Origin: a gamma proteobacterium endosymbiont of Lamellibrachia anaximandri
GTDB lineage: Bacteria; Pseudomonadota; Gammaproteobacteria; Chromatiales; Chromatiaceae
Assembly: GCA_016756855.1 (NCBI GenBank)
Contig: JAESPD010000030.1
Location: 1 to 47,443, forward strand
Length of the DNA stretch: 47,443 nucleotides
Direction of reading: 5' to 3'
Position 1 is the first letter of the stretch. Each line of letters starts with the position of its first letter. Position numbers and translations under genes: made by a program. The notes below the pieces were generated by a model. It did not search any database, was not told the DNA's origin, and saw only the letters and a list, made by a program, of their open reading frames with translations. Of the stretch, positions 24,685 through 34,473 are shown in pieces.

Positions 24685-24707
24685 CGGGGGCTCCAGGCCC
24701 CCGTTTT
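24685..24707. terminator. Bidirectional terminator between M15-like gene and gltD
   Basis: CGGGGGC, loop TCCAG, GCCCCCG followed by TTTT on the plus strand; an A-run (24677-24682) upstream gives a U-run for the opposite strand. It serves both convergent genes. Confidence 0.88.
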
Positions 24708-24728
24708 CACAATCGCCTAGACCCGCAA

Positions 24729-26177
24729 TCAGCGCGGCAGATTACTCGCTCCCATCAGGAACTCGTCTACTGCCTTCGCGCACTGACGGCCCTCGCGTAT
24801 CGCCCAGACCACCAACGACTGGCCGCGGCGCATGTCACCGGCGGCAAACACCCCATCCAGGGAGGTTTTATAGGCATCGGCACCATCGGTCACCCCTTTG
24901 ACGTTGCCGCGGCCATCCCGCTCCACTGCCAGCTCATCGAGCATGCCTTCATGAACCGGATGTACAAAACCCATCGCCAGCGTCACCAGCTCGGCTTTGA
25001 TTTCGAATTCAGAACCTTCGACCTCGGACATCTGCCACTGGCCGTTCTCATCCTGACTCCACTCCACCTTGACGCACTTCACGCCGGCCAGATTGCCGTT
25101 ACCATCATCGATAAACGCTTTCGACGCCACCGACCACATGCGCTCGCAACCCTCCTCCTGAGAGGTGGAGGTGCGCATCTTGTTGGGCCAGTCGGGCCAG
25201 GTAGCGCCCTTATCCTCCTTCTCGGGCGGCTGCGGCATCAGCTCCACCTGGGTCACCGAAAGCGCACCATGACGCACTGATGTACCGACACAGTCGGAAC
25301 CGGTATCGCCACCACCGATCACCACGACATGTTTACCCTCGGCGGAGATGAAATCTTCCACCTGGTCACCCTGTACCCGATGACTGTTTCTGCGCAGAAA
25401 GTCCATCGCGAACTCGACGCCTTTCAATTCGCGACCCGGAATCGGCAGATCACGCGGCTGCTCCGCACCACCCGCCAGCACAACGGCATCAAACGCATTC
25501 ATCAGCGGTCTGGCAGGCAGATCCACCCCAATATGGGTGTTAGTATGGAATTCGACACCCTCGGCGCGCATCTGCGCCATGCGGCGATCGATGATCTTCT
25601 TATCCAGCTTGAAGTCGGGAATGCCGTAACGCAGCAGGCCACCGATGCGATTCTGCTTCTCATACAGATGCACCTCATGACCAGCCCGCGCCAACTGCTG
25701 CGCACAAGCCATGCCGGCAGGACCGGAACCAACCACAGCCACCCGCTTACCGCTCTTGTGTTCTGCAATCTGCGGTTTGATCCAACCCTCTTCCCAGGCC
25801 TTCTCTATGATGCTGTACTCGATGTTCTTGATCGTTACCGGGACATCATCCAGATTCAGGGTGCAGGCCGCCTCGCAGGGAGCCGGGCAGACGCGACCGG
25901 TAAATTCGGGAAAGTTATTGGTGCTGTGCAGCACCGAAATCGCCTCTTTCCAATCGTTCCGGTAGACCAGATCATTCCAGTCGGGAATGATGTTGTTGAC
26001 CGGGCAGCCGTTATGACAAAAGGGAATGCCGCAATCCATACAGCGTGCGCCCTGTTGACTGAGCACCTCTTCGCCGGGAGAAATGGCAAACTCTTCGAAA
26101 TGAACCACCCGGTCAGCAACCGGCGCATAGGTGCGATCCTGTCGCGCATACTCTTTGAAACCTGTGGGCTTACCCAT
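24729..26177 (-). CDS. gltD: Glutamate synthase (NADPH) small subunit
   Basis: A 482-residue FAD/NADPH subunit of glutamate synthase that passes electrons from NADPH to GltB. The N-terminal 4Fe-4S ligands are in [17 protein letters not shown] and CPAPCEAAC. The FAD site is [20 protein letters not shown] and the NADPH site is [14 protein letters not shown]. The ending [19 protein letters not shown] is the family's final FAD motif. It begins one base after the gltB stop, so the two are one transcript. A second paralogue lies at 43465. Confidence 0.96.
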   Translation of the reverse strand: MGKPTGFKEYARQDRTYAPVADRVVHFEEFAISPGEEVLSQQGARCMDCGIPFCHNGCPVNNIIPDWNDLVYRNDWKEAISVLHSTNNFPEFTGRVCPAPCEAACTLNLDDVPVTIKNIEYSIIEKAWEEGWIKPQIAEHKSGKRVAVVGSGPAGMACAQQLARAGHEVHLYEKQNRIGGLLRYGIPDFKLDKKIIDRRMAQMRAEGVEFHTNTHIGVDLPARPLMNAFDAVVLAGGAEQPRDLPIPGRELKGVEFAMDFLRRNSHRVQGDQVEDFISAEGKHVVVIGGGDTGSDCVGTSVRHGALSVTQVELMPQPPEKEDKGATWPDWPNKMRTSTSQEEGCERMWSVASKAFIDDGNGNLAGVKCVKVEWSQDENGQWQMSEVEGSEFEIKAELVTLAMGFVHPVHEGMLDELAVERDGRGNVKGVTDGADAYKTSLDGVFAAGDMRRGQSLVVWAIREGRQCAKAVDEFLMGASNLPR

Positions 26178-26178
26178 C

Positions 26179-29100
26179 TTAACGTTCCCCCTTACTGCCG
26201 GCTTCTCTGATCTGCTGTGTCTGCATCTCTTTCAAGGCACGGCGGTACTCCACCGGCATAACTTTTACAAACTTCGGCAGATAACTCTCCCAGTTGTCGA
26301 GGATATTCTTCGCCATCGCGCTGTTGGTGTAGTGCAGATGGTTCTCGATCAGCTGCCTGAGACGGGTTGCATCAAAACGTGTCATATCGTGGCTGACATC
26401 GACCCTGCCGTGGGTTTCCAGATCACCACCCTGATGCTCCAGCTCTTCCAAGGCATCATCTTCTGCGGGTATCGGCTCCAACTCAACCTGCGCCATGTTG
26501 CAGCGATCCTCGAATCCGCCCTCCTCATCAAGCACATAGGCGATACCGCCTGACATGCCTGCCGCGAAGTTGCGTCCCGTGGACCCAAGGCAGACCACGA
26601 CGCCACCGGTCATATATTCACAGCCGTGGTCACCCACGCCCTCCACCACCGCGGTGGCACCGGAGTTGCGCACGCAGAAGCGCTCGCCCGCCACACCGCT
26701 GAAATAGCACTCGCCGGAGATCGCGCCGTAGAGCACAGTATTGCCGACGATGATGTTCTCTTCCGCTTTGCCGATCTTGGAGTGCGAAGGCGGATAGATC
26801 ACCAGACGCCCACCGGAAAGCCCCTTGCCGACATAGTCGTTGCCTTCCCCGGAGAGCTCAATCGTGACACCCTTGGTCACCCAGGCTCCAAAGGATTGGC
26901 CTGCCGTACCTTTTACCTTGATGTAGACAGTGTCGTCCGGCAGTCCGGCAAAACCATGCTTCTCGGCCAGACGGCCCGAGAGCATCGTGCCGAAGGTGCG
27001 GTTGTAATTATGGATGTCGATCTCGATCTTCACCGCCTCGCCCCTTTCCAGGGCCGGCGCCGCCTGTCTGATCAGTACATTATCGATCGCCTGGTCGAGA
27101 CCATGATCCTGAGCCTCGTTGTTGTAGACCTCATCACCATCGACAGCAACCGGCTTGGTCAGCAGTCGACTGTAGTCGAGACCCCGTGCCTTCCAATGGT
27201 CGATGGCGCTACGCATGTTGAGGCGATCCATCTGGCCGATCATCTCCTGGAAGTTACGGAAACCGAGCCTGGCCATCAGGCGGCGAACCTCTTCCGCTAC
27301 GAAGAAGAAGTAGTTCACCACATGCTCGGGTTTGCCGGTAAAGCGCTTGCGCAGCTCGGGATCCTGCGTTGCAACGCCCACGGGGCAGGTGTTGAGATGA
27401 CACTTGCGCATCATGATGCAGCCCTCGGCGATCAGGGGAGCAGTGGCAAAACCAACCTCATCGGCCCCCAGCAGCGCGGCAATCACCACGTCGCGTCCGG
27501 TACGCATACCCCCATCGGCCTGTACCGCGATACGGCTGCGCAGACGGTTCAGCACCAGGGTCTGGTGGGTCTCGGCGAGACCAATCTCCCAGGGTGAACC
27601 CGCATGTTTGATGGAGGTCAGAGGCGATGCGCCGGTACCGCCGTCGTAACCGGAGATGGTGACGTGGTCGGCATGGGCCTTGGAAACACCCGCAGCAACC
27701 GTGCCCACACCTACCTCGGAGACCAGTTTCACGCTGATACGGGATTTTGGCTGTACGTTCTTCAGATCGTGGATCAACTGAGCCAGATCCTCGATGGAGT
27801 AGATATCGTGGTGTGGCGGTGGCGAGATCAAACCAACACCGGGGGTTGAGTGGCGCACCCGGGCTATCTGCTGGTTGACCTTGTGACCAGGCAGCTGACC
27901 ACCCTCGCCGGGTTTCGCGCCCTGGGCCATCTTGATCTGGATGTCATCGGAGTTGACCAGATATTCGGTGGTCACACCAAAGCGCCCGGAGGCAACCTGC
28001 TTGATGGCAGAGCGTTCGGGATTAGGGGATCCGTTCGGCAGCGGATTGAAGCGCTCGGCCTCCTCACCACCTTCACCCGTACTGGACTTGCCGCCGATAC
28101 GGTTCATTGCGACGGCCAGCGTCGAATGCGCCTCATAGGAGATGGAACCAAAGGACATGGCGCCGGTAACAAAGCGCTTGACGATCTCCTTCGCCGGTTC
28201 CACTTCCTCCAGCGGAATCTCCTGATCCGCAAACTTGAACTCGAACAGGCCACGCAGGGTCAGCAAAGTCTCATTCTGCTCGTTGATCTGGCGGGCAAAC
28301 GCTTCGTAGGTATTCCAGTCGTTACTGCGCACCGCATGCTGAATCTTGGCGATGCTGTCAGGGGACCAGTTATGCGCCTCGCCACGGATGCGGTAGGCGT
28401 AGTCGCCACCTACATCCAGATGTTTGCGATAGATCTCGGCGCCACCGAAGGCCGCCTCGTGCCAACGCTTTGCCTCTTCGGCGATCTGCGCCAGCCCGGC
28501 GCCCTCGATGGTAGTGCTGGTACCGGTAAAGTAATCAGCCAGAAAACTGCTGTGCAGGCCCACGGCATCGAAGATCTGCGCACCACAATAGGACTGATAG
28601 GTGGAGATACCCATCTTCGACATCACCTTCTTCAGGCCCTTGCCGATCGCCTTGATGTAACGGCCCTGGCCTTCGCTGAACGTCAGCGGTTCAGGCAAGC
28701 TGGGCAGCTGGGCATCGATAGTGTCGAAAGCCAGATAGGGATTGATCGCCTCTGCACCATAACCCGCGAGGGTGGCGAAGTGATGGATCTCCAGCGCGGC
28801 GCCGGTCTCGACCACCAGGCCCGACTCTGTGCGCAACCCTTTGCGGATCAGGTGGTGATGCACTGCGGAGGTCGCCAGCAATGAAGGGATCGCGATGCAA
28901 TCCGTATCGACCTTGCGATCGGAGAGAATCAGAATGTTATAGCCCTCCCGAACCTTGGCCTCGGCCAGCTCGCAGAGTGCGGTCAGCGCCCCTTTCATCC
29001 CTTCGGCACCCTCGGTAATGCCGTAGGTCATATCCAGGGTCTTGGTGCGAAACGCCCCTCCGGTATTGTCCTCGATGTGCCTGATTCGCTCCAGATCACC

Positions 29101-30816
29101 GTTGGTGAGGATCGGCTGCGGCACCTCCAGGCGCATGTTCTTACCCGCATCCGCCATTCCCAGCAGGTTGGGACGGGGACCGATCAGGGAGACCAGAGAC
29201 ATGACGATCTCTTCGCGGATCGGATCGATCGGCGGATTGGTCACCTGGGCAAAATTCTGTTGAAAATAGCTGGAGAGGTGCTTCGACTTGTTGGAGAGCA
29301 CAGACGGAGGCAAGTCGGTGCCCATGGAGCCAGTCGCCTCCATGCCGGTCATCACCATCGGAATAAGGAGAAACTTGATCTCTTCCTGGGTATATCCGAA
29401 CGCCTGCTGGCCATTCAGCAGCGTAGTCGCATCCGGCGCCATCGGCGCCACGTCGGCGGGCAGCTGATCCAGATGTATCTGGGTCTTGTCGAGCCAGTCC
29501 CGGTAGGGCTGGGCACTGGAGATATCGGCCTTCAGCTCAACGTCATCGATGATGCGCCCCTCTTCGGTATCGATGAGGAACATCTTACCCGGCTGCAGCC
29601 GCCATTTTTTGACGATCTTCTCTTCCGGAATATCGAGCACACCCATCTCGGACGCCATCACCACCAGATCATCATCGGTAATCAGATAGCGGGCGGGGCG
29701 CAGGCCATTTCGATCCAGGGTGGCGCCTATCTGGCGACCATCGGTAAAGGCGACCGCAGCCGGACCGTCCCAAGGCTCCATCAACGCGGCATGGTACTCA
29801 TAGAAAGCACGACGCTTCCGGTCCATCTGTTTATTGCCGGACCAGGCCTCCGGAATCAGCATCATCATCGCGTGGGAGAGAGAGTAGCCACCAGCCACCA
29901 GAAGCTCCAGCGCATTATCGAAACAGGCTGAATCGGACTGCCCTTCAGGAATCAGCGGCCAGATCTTATCCAGATCATCACCTAGAATCTCCGAAGCCAT
30001 GGAACTCTTGCGCGCGGCCATCCAGTTCACATTGCCGCGCAGGGTGTTGATCTCCCCGTTGTGCGCGATCATGCGGAACGGATGCGCAAGATCCCAGGTG
30101 GGGAAGGTGTTGGTGGAGAAACGCTGATGCACCAACGCCAGGGCGGTGACCATCGTCTCGTCATTGAGATCGTTAAAATACTCACCCACCTGTCCCGAGA
30201 GCAGCATGCCTTTGTAGACGAGGGTACGGGAGGAGAAAGAGGTAAAGTAGAAGGACTCGCCACCCTCCATCTCCACTGCGCGAATCAGCTTCTCGATCTG
30301 CTTGCGGATGACGAACAGCTTGCGCTCAAAGGCATCCTGATCGACGCAGTTATCGCCACGACTGACGAATATCTGCCGTACGACCGGCTCGGTGGGTACA
30401 ACACTGTAACCCAGGCCACTGTTGTCCACGGGCACGTCGCGCCAACCGATGACCGACTGACCCTCGGCGGTGACCAGTTTCTCGACAGTCTCCTCGCATT
30501 CGTTCCGGCTAGCCTCGTTCTGCGGCAGAAAAAGCATGCCAATGGCGTACTCCCCCGCTTCGGGCAGACTGAAATCGACCTGGGCACGGAAAAAGGCATC
30601 GGGGAGCTGCAGCAAAATACCTGCGCCGTCACCCGCCTTCGGATCTGCGCCGACCGCGCCTCGATGGGTCAGTCGATCCAGAATCTCCAGACCCTGCCGG
30701 ACAATTTGATGGCTTTTATTACCTTTGATGTTGGCGACAAAGCCGACACCACAGGCATCATGTTCGTTAGCGGGATCATAGAGTCCCTGCTTCGGTGGTA
30801 AAGCACCTTGGCCCAT
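26179..30816 (-). CDS. gltB: Glutamate synthase large subunit
   Basis: A 1545-residue enzyme that makes two glutamates from glutamine and 2-oxoglutarate. I start at 30816 ([15 protein letters not shown]) with a CGAGG site; the longer frame adds 65 unconvincing residues. Processing would expose catalytic Cys22 in [13 protein letters not shown], the class II glutaminase nucleophile. Later landmarks are the FMN/2-oxoglutarate region with [32 protein letters not shown], and the 3Fe-4S ligands in [17 protein letters not shown]. The C-terminal beta-helix (GXXG repeats) follows. Together with glnK-amtB it indicates GS/GOGAT ammonium assimilation. Confidence 0.97.
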   Translation of the reverse strand: MGQGALPPKQGLYDPANEHDACGVGFVANIKGNKSHQIVRQGLEILDRLTHRGAVGADPKAGDGAGILLQLPDAFFRAQVDFSLPEAGEYAIGMLFLPQNEASRNECEETVEKLVTAEGQSVIGWRDVPVDNSGLGYSVVPTEPVVRQIFVSRGDNCVDQDAFERKLFVIRKQIEKLIRAVEMEGGESFYFTSFSSRTLVYKGMLLSGQVGEYFNDLNDETMVTALALVHQRFSTNTFPTWDLAHPFRMIAHNGEINTLRGNVNWMAARKSSMASEILGDDLDKIWPLIPEGQSDSACFDNALELLVAGGYSLSHAMMMLIPEAWSGNKQMDRKRRAFYEYHAALMEPWDGPAAVAFTDGRQIGATLDRNGLRPARYLITDDDLVVMASEMGVLDIPEEKIVKKWRLQPGKMFLIDTEEGRIIDDVELKADISSAQPYRDWLDKTQIHLDQLPADVAPMAPDATTLLNGQQAFGYTQEEIKFLLIPMVMTGMEATGSMGTDLPPSVLSNKSKHLSSYFQQNFAQVTNPPIDPIREEIVMSLVSLIGPRPNLLGMADAGKNMRLEVPQPILTNGDLERIRHIEDNTGGAFRTKTLDMTYGITEGAEGMKGALTALCELAEAKVREGYNILILSDRKVDTDCIAIPSLLATSAVHHHLIRKGLRTESGLVVETGAALEIHHFATLAGYGAEAINPYLAFDTIDAQLPSLPEPLTFSEGQGRYIKAIGKGLKKVMSKMGISTYQSYCGAQIFDAVGLHSSFLADYFTGTSTTIEGAGLAQIAEEAKRWHEAAFGGAEIYRKHLDVGGDYAYRIRGEAHNWSPDSIAKIQHAVRSNDWNTYEAFARQINEQNETLLTLRGLFEFKFADQEIPLEEVEPAKEIVKRFVTGAMSFGSISYEAHSTLAVAMNRIGGKSSTGEGGEEAERFNPLPNGSPNPERSAIKQVASGRFGVTTEYLVNSDDIQIKMAQGAKPGEGGQLPGHKVNQQIARVRHSTPGVGLISPPPHHDIYSIEDLAQLIHDLKNVQPKSRISVKLVSEVGVGTVAAGVSKAHADHVTISGYDGGTGASPLTSIKHAGSPWEIGLAETHQTLVLNRLRSRIAVQADGGMRTGRDVVIAALLGADEVGFATAPLIAEGCIMMRKCHLNTCPVGVATQDPELRKRFTGKPEHVVNYFFFVAEEVRRLMARLGFRNFQEMIGQMDRLNMRSAIDHWKARGLDYSRLLTKPVAVDGDEVYNNEAQDHGLDQAIDNVLIRQAAPALERGEAVKIEIDIHNYNRTFGTMLSGRLAEKHGFAGLPDDTVYIKVKGTAGQSFGAWVTKGVTIELSGEGNDYVGKGLSGGRLVIYPPSHSKIGKAEENIIVGNTVLYGAISGECYFSGVAGERFCVRNSGATAVVEGVGDHGCEYMTGGVVVCLGSTGRNFAAGMSGGIAYVLDEEGGFEDRCNMAQVELEPIPAEDDALEELEHQGGDLETHGRVDVSHDMTRFDATRLRQLIENHLHYTNSAMAKNILDNWESYLPKFVKVMPVEYRRALKEMQTQQIREAGSKGER

Positions 30817-31007
30817 TGCAAACCTCGTTTTTGTTCGGGCCCTGATAGCGGATACTCTCCGCCAGAAGGACCTGTATGCAATAACCTGACAAAATAATTG
30901 GCGGGAAAACCCTCTCGCGCACCCACCGACCCGCCCCGAATCGGGACGCACAGAACCGCGTAGGATACTTGAGATTGGCTGATCAGGCCAGTTTGTAACG
31001 ATTTCAC

Positions 31008-31035
31008 ACAAAAAATACGGGGGTGTGCTGCCCCG
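31008..31035 (-). terminator. Intrinsic terminator after damX
   Basis: Read on the minus strand: CGGGG, eight-base loop, CCCCG, then TATTTTTT, starting about 58 bases after the damX stop. It separates the pil-aro-damX transcript from gltBD, which has its own leader downstream. Confidence 0.65.
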
Positions 31036-31092
31036 GAAATTATTTGAAGCGGCGACGCAACTCTATGATTTTAAAAAACTTGTGCGTCTAAT

Positions 31093-32706
31093 TCACTGAA
31101 ACGATGCATTCAGTTCCTGCTGCAGCGAACCCACAGTACGCGCCCAAGCGTCTCTACCCTTCAAAGAACGGGGCAGCTTTCGTTTCGCCTTCTGCGCCGC
31201 ATCGCGTTCAGGATAGACGCCCCAGAGCAACACATACCACGCCTTGCCCTTGCGTTTTGTCCTGATATAACCCGCCTGTTTTTCCAAACCATGTCGCGCC
31301 ACAAACCGCCGCAACGAAGCGAGCTGCTCGACACCGATCAACTGCAGTGTGTAATGCTCAGGATTCTGTTCAAGCAACCAGTTGTTCTTGTCCAGAGGAT
31401 CAGCCGGCACCTGCGGCTCAGGGACCACCTCCGGCAGCCGCGCCTTTTCCGGGAGGGCTTCCTGTTCGATGACTGACTCCTCAATCAGCTCCGGCACGGC
31501 TTCGATCTGAGCCACCTCAGGCACATCTTCTTCAGATTCAGAGACCGCAGCAGGCTCCACCAAAGGCTTGCCTGTTCCGACAGGCTGCAGCTCTGTCGAC
31601 GGCGCCGACTCTTCAGGCAGCGGCGCCTCATCAATCGTCCCTGCCCCCTGTTCCATCTCCACGGGAACCTCGATTGACTCCGTGACATCTATCTCTGCGA
31701 GATATTGATCCTCTGCCGACGCAGAATCGGCTCCCGGGATCACTTCCACTACGGGCGCCTTCTCTTGCACCGGTTCAATGGCACGGCGATCAAGGGTCAG
31801 CACCTCCTGTGGTATCGACGGGATCTGCTGCCTCTCCTCTATCTCTGGCGGTGCTGATTTCCCTGTAACAAACAGACGATTGATCTCGTCCTGAAACCAC
31901 AATACCCCGCCGACAATCAGCGCAGACACAGCGATCAACAACCAGCGAAAGGTGAACCGGCCCGTCTTCGCACCCCCTGATCGGACCGGTCTGGTGCCAA
32001 TGGCTTCAAGAATCGACTCCCCGAGCGGTCCAATTCGTCCCTGAGTTTCACGATGTATCCGGCCAAGAAGGTCATCATCCAGGGCGAGCGTTTCAGGCAA
32101 CCCCTCCGCTCCGATCAGATAGCCCATGAATGCCTTAGCGGCATCAAATCCCAATACCGGCATATCGATGACATGCAACGCATGGTGAGACATGGCCTGT
32201 AACTGGGGCGTCGCCAGGAGTAGATCAATCTGGGTGTTGGCAAAGAGGACGATACTGACCTGGGAGATTCCCTCCACCTGATGTTCAAACAGACGCAGCA
32301 GCGCGATCAGGCTGGCAGGCGGAAGTAGTTGTGCGTCATCCAGGAGGACAACCGGCACACGCCCCTGCTGGTGCAGATGCCCAAAGTGATCAACCAGCAG
32401 ATCCATCAGACCAGGATGTTCATCAGCCAGCCCAAAGCCACGGGCGATATGCGCAAGCAGCAGCTCGGGCTGCAGTGTCGGGTCCGCATCGAAATGGCAG
32501 ACCACCCAGGAGTCAGGGGCATGGAGCTGTAGCTGTGCCGCCATGGCGCTCTTTCCGATACCACCAGGCCCACGCACCAAGGGCACAACTTCACTATTCT
32601 CGATCAGGTGGCGGATGAGATCCTGTCGCTGAGCGAGCTCCAGCGTGCTCCAGCGTGCTGAAATAGTTTTCGGAATTTGCCACTGCCCGCCCCTCCCGTC
32701 GGCCAA
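31093..32706 (-). CDS. damX: DamX-like protein: AAA ATPase domain plus SPOR domain, altered N-terminus
   Basis: The open frame (537 aa from a TTG at 32706) has an AAA domain with Walker A RGPGGIGKSAM and Walker B VVLLDDAQLL, a transmembrane helix (WLLIAVSALIVGGVLWF, about residue 255), an acidic proline/glutamate-rich periplasmic linker, and a C-terminal SPOR domain (NNWLLEQNPEHYTLQLIG to WGVYPERDAAQKAKR) that binds septal peptidoglycan. The position after aroKB is the damX locus. The start is odd: the first 20 residues (ADGRGGQWQIPKTISARW) look non-native. A perfect 10-bp tandem duplication (32638-32657) shifts frame; with one copy removed a GTG at 32683 with GGGAGGGG site would give VANSENYFSTLELAQRQDLI, the expected N-terminus. 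Confidence 0.85.
   Translation of the reverse strand: MADGRGGQWQIPKTISARWSTLELAQRQDLIRHLIENSEVVPLVRGPGGIGKSAMAAQLQLHAPDSWVVCHFDADPTLQPELLLAHIARGFGLADEHPGLMDLLVDHFGHLHQQGRVPVVLLDDAQLLPPASLIALLRLFEHQVEGISQVSIVLFANTQIDLLLATPQLQAMSHHALHVIDMPVLGFDAAKAFMGYLIGAEGLPETLALDDDLLGRIHRETQGRIGPLGESILEAIGTRPVRSGGAKTGRFTFRWLLIAVSALIVGGVLWFQDEINRLFVTGKSAPPEIEERQQIPSIPQEVLTLDRRAIEPVQEKAPVVEVIPGADSASAEDQYLAEIDVTESIEVPVEMEQGAGTIDEAPLPEESAPSTELQPVGTGKPLVEPAAVSESEEDVPEVAQIEAVPELIEESVIEQEALPEKARLPEVVPEPQVPADPLDKNNWLLEQNPEHYTLQLIGVEQLASLRRFVARHGLEKQAGYIRTKRKGKAWYVLLWGVYPERDAAQKAKRKLPRSLKGRDAWARTVGSLQQELNASFQ
32638..32657. repeat. Perfect 10-bp tandem duplication within damX start
   Basis: CTCCAGCGTG occurs twice with no gap. 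Ten bases is not a multiple of three, so it changes the frame between the likely native GTG start (32683) and the body of damX. Confidence 0.95.
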
Positions 32707-32714
32707 TCCGTGTG

Positions 32715-33806
32715 TCAGGTCGTCTGCTGGTCCAGGGATTCCTGCAACATCTTTTGGTCAAAATCATCGCTGACCACTGACTCTCCAATCCCACGCAAGA
32801 GCACCAGCCGCAGCTTTCCGTCCAATACTTTCTTGTCCACCGCCATCAGCGCCATGAACTGCTCGCTAGAGAGTGTCTTGGGCGGATCAATCGGCAGTCC
32901 GGCCCGTTCAATAAGGTGGCAGGTACGCTCAAAATCTTTCCCACCAATCCAGCCCAATCGACGAGAAAGGTCAGCCGCCATGCACATGCCGGCGGCGACC
33001 GCCTCGCCATGCAGCCACTCGCCATACCCCATGCCGGTCTCTATGGCATGGCCAAAAGTGTGCCCTAGATTCAACAGGGCTCGCAGACCCGCCTCCTTCT
33101 CATCCGCCGCCACGACTTCCGCCTTGTCCCGGCAGGAGCGCTCTATGGCATAGGCCAGTGCTTCAGGGTCACGGGCCAGCAGAGCATCCATATTGGCCTC
33201 CAGCCACTCGAAAAATGGCCGGTCGTTGATGAGTCCGTATTTGATCACTTCGGAGATACCAGATGCCAGTTGCCTGTCATCCAGGGTATTGAGTGTCGTT
33301 ATATCCGCCAGTACGGCTTTGGGCTGATAGAAGGCCCCAATCATGTTTTTGCCCAGCGGGTGGTTCACACCCGTCTTGCCACCCACCGAAGAGTCAACCT
33401 GGGAAAGCAGCGTGGTCGGCACCTGAATGAAGGGCACCCCCCGCTGGTAGGAGGCGGCGGCAAAACCGGTCATGTCGCCAATCACACCTCCGCCGAGGGC
33501 AATCAGGGTGCATTTGCGGGTAAAACGCTGTTCCAGCAGCGCGGTGTAGACCCGGCTGAGGACTTCCAGGGTCTTGAACTGCTCACCATCCGGCAGAATG
33601 ATACTGGCAACCTCGAAGCCATCCAGTGCCTGCAGGGTATTTTTCAGATAGAGCGGCGCGATGGTTTCATTGGTTACCACCATAACCTGTGTGCCACTGA
33701 TATGAGGGCGGTAGTAATCTGCATTGGCGTGGATATCGGCACCGATGTAGATGGGATAACCGCGTTCCCCCAGATCCACCTCGAGCCTGTTAACTGCTGC
33801 GTTCAA
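32715..33806 (-). CDS. aroB: 3-dehydroquinate synthase
   Basis: A 363-residue NAD- and metal-dependent enzyme converting DAHP to 3-dehydroquinate, second step of the shikimate pathway. Motifs: [17 protein letters not shown], the NAD-binding [41 protein letters not shown], and the metal-ligand region [11 protein letters not shown]. Length is normal. The start is TTG at 33806 ([16 protein letters not shown]), which is supported by AAGGAA six bases upstream. It follows aroK by 32 bp. Confidence 0.96.
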   Translation of the reverse strand: MNAAVNRLEVDLGERGYPIYIGADIHANADYYRPHISGTQVMVVTNETIAPLYLKNTLQALDGFEVASIILPDGEQFKTLEVLSRVYTALLEQRFTRKCTLIALGGGVIGDMTGFAAASYQRGVPFIQVPTTLLSQVDSSVGGKTGVNHPLGKNMIGAFYQPKAVLADITTLNTLDDRQLASGISEVIKYGLINDRPFFEWLEANMDALLARDPEALAYAIERSCRDKAEVVAADEKEAGLRALLNLGHTFGHAIETGMGYGEWLHGEAVAAGMCMAADLSRRLGWIGGKDFERTCHLIERAGLPIDPPKTLSSEQFMALMAVDKKVLDGKLRLVLLRGIGESVVSDDFDQKMLQESLDQQTT

Positions 33807-33838
33807 GCGGGTTCCTTTTAATTACTGTCTGTAAGCCA

Positions 33839-34360
33839 TCAATCCAACGCTTCCAGCTTTTCCTGAACCTCGCGCGCCACTGACTGAGTGTTACGCTGTT
33901 CGGTAATCACCACCAAATCCGCTGTCTGCCGGTAGAGGGGATCCCGCTGCTCCATCAAACCCTTCAGTTTGGCCAGAGGATCCTCGGTCTGCAACAGCGG
34001 GCGGTTACGATCACGATAGGTCCGGTCGTACTGCTGCTCAGGCGTGCAGTAGAGATAGACCACTATGCCTCTGGAGGAGAGATTGCGCCGGTTGTCCGCA
34101 TCCAGGATGGCGCCACCACCGGTTGCGAGCACGACACCTTCCTGCGCCGAGAGATCGTCGATGACGGCCCGCTCCCTGTTACGGAAGCCCTCCTCACCCT
34201 CAAACTCGAAGATCGTGGGGATATCCACACCGGTTCGACGCTGGATCTCCCGATCACTGTCCTCGAACGCCATGCCCAGGGCTTCCGCCAGTTGTTTGCC
34301 GACGGTGGTCTTGCCGGCACCCATCGGCCCCACAAGAAAAAGATTCTGATTTCGTTTCAT
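33839..34360 (-). CDS. aroK: Shikimate kinase
   Basis: A 173-residue kinase that phosphorylates shikimate. P-loop FLVGPMGAGKTTVGKQLA, shikimate-binding EDSDREIQRRTG, Walker B-like VVLATGGGAILD and the LID region RTYRDRNRPLL are all present. The family is about 170-175 residues. It is the first gene after pilQ, with an intrinsic terminator between them. Confidence 0.95.
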   Translation of the reverse strand: MKRNQNLFLVGPMGAGKTTVGKQLAEALGMAFEDSDREIQRRTGVDIPTIFEFEGEEGFRNRERAVIDDLSAQEGVVLATGGGAILDADNRRNLSSRGIVVYLYCTPEQQYDRTYRDRNRPLLQTEDPLAKLKGLMEQRDPLYRQTADLVVITEQRNTQSVAREVQEKLEALD

Positions 34361-34420
34361 AATCAGCAGATATGCCAGATTTTACCGGCAGCGGCAAGTC
34401 ATCCTTTCCAAAAAAATAAA

Positions 34421-34444
34421 AAGGCGCGCCATTCGGCGCGCCTT
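34421..34444 (-). terminator. Intrinsic terminator between pilQ and aroK
   Basis: AAGGCGCGCC, loop ATTC, GGCGCGCCTT, a perfect 10-bp stem. On the minus strand it is followed by TTTTTATTTTTTT, a strong U-run, 30 bases after the pilQ stop. Confidence 0.88.
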
Positions 34445-34473
34445 GAACCTTGGTTTAAGCAGTGGTTACGAAA

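Noticed and set aside
29077-29931. Long plus-strand open frames opposite gltB (also 30061-30801, 27850-28884, 26626-27597)
   Set aside because: His/Arg/Gln-rich antisense shadows of gltB codon usage; no family features.
30817-31011. 65-residue extension of GltB
   Set aside because: It lacks similarity to GltB proteins and has an odd composition; the ATG at 30816 has a ribosome site and places the catalytic cysteine at residue 22.
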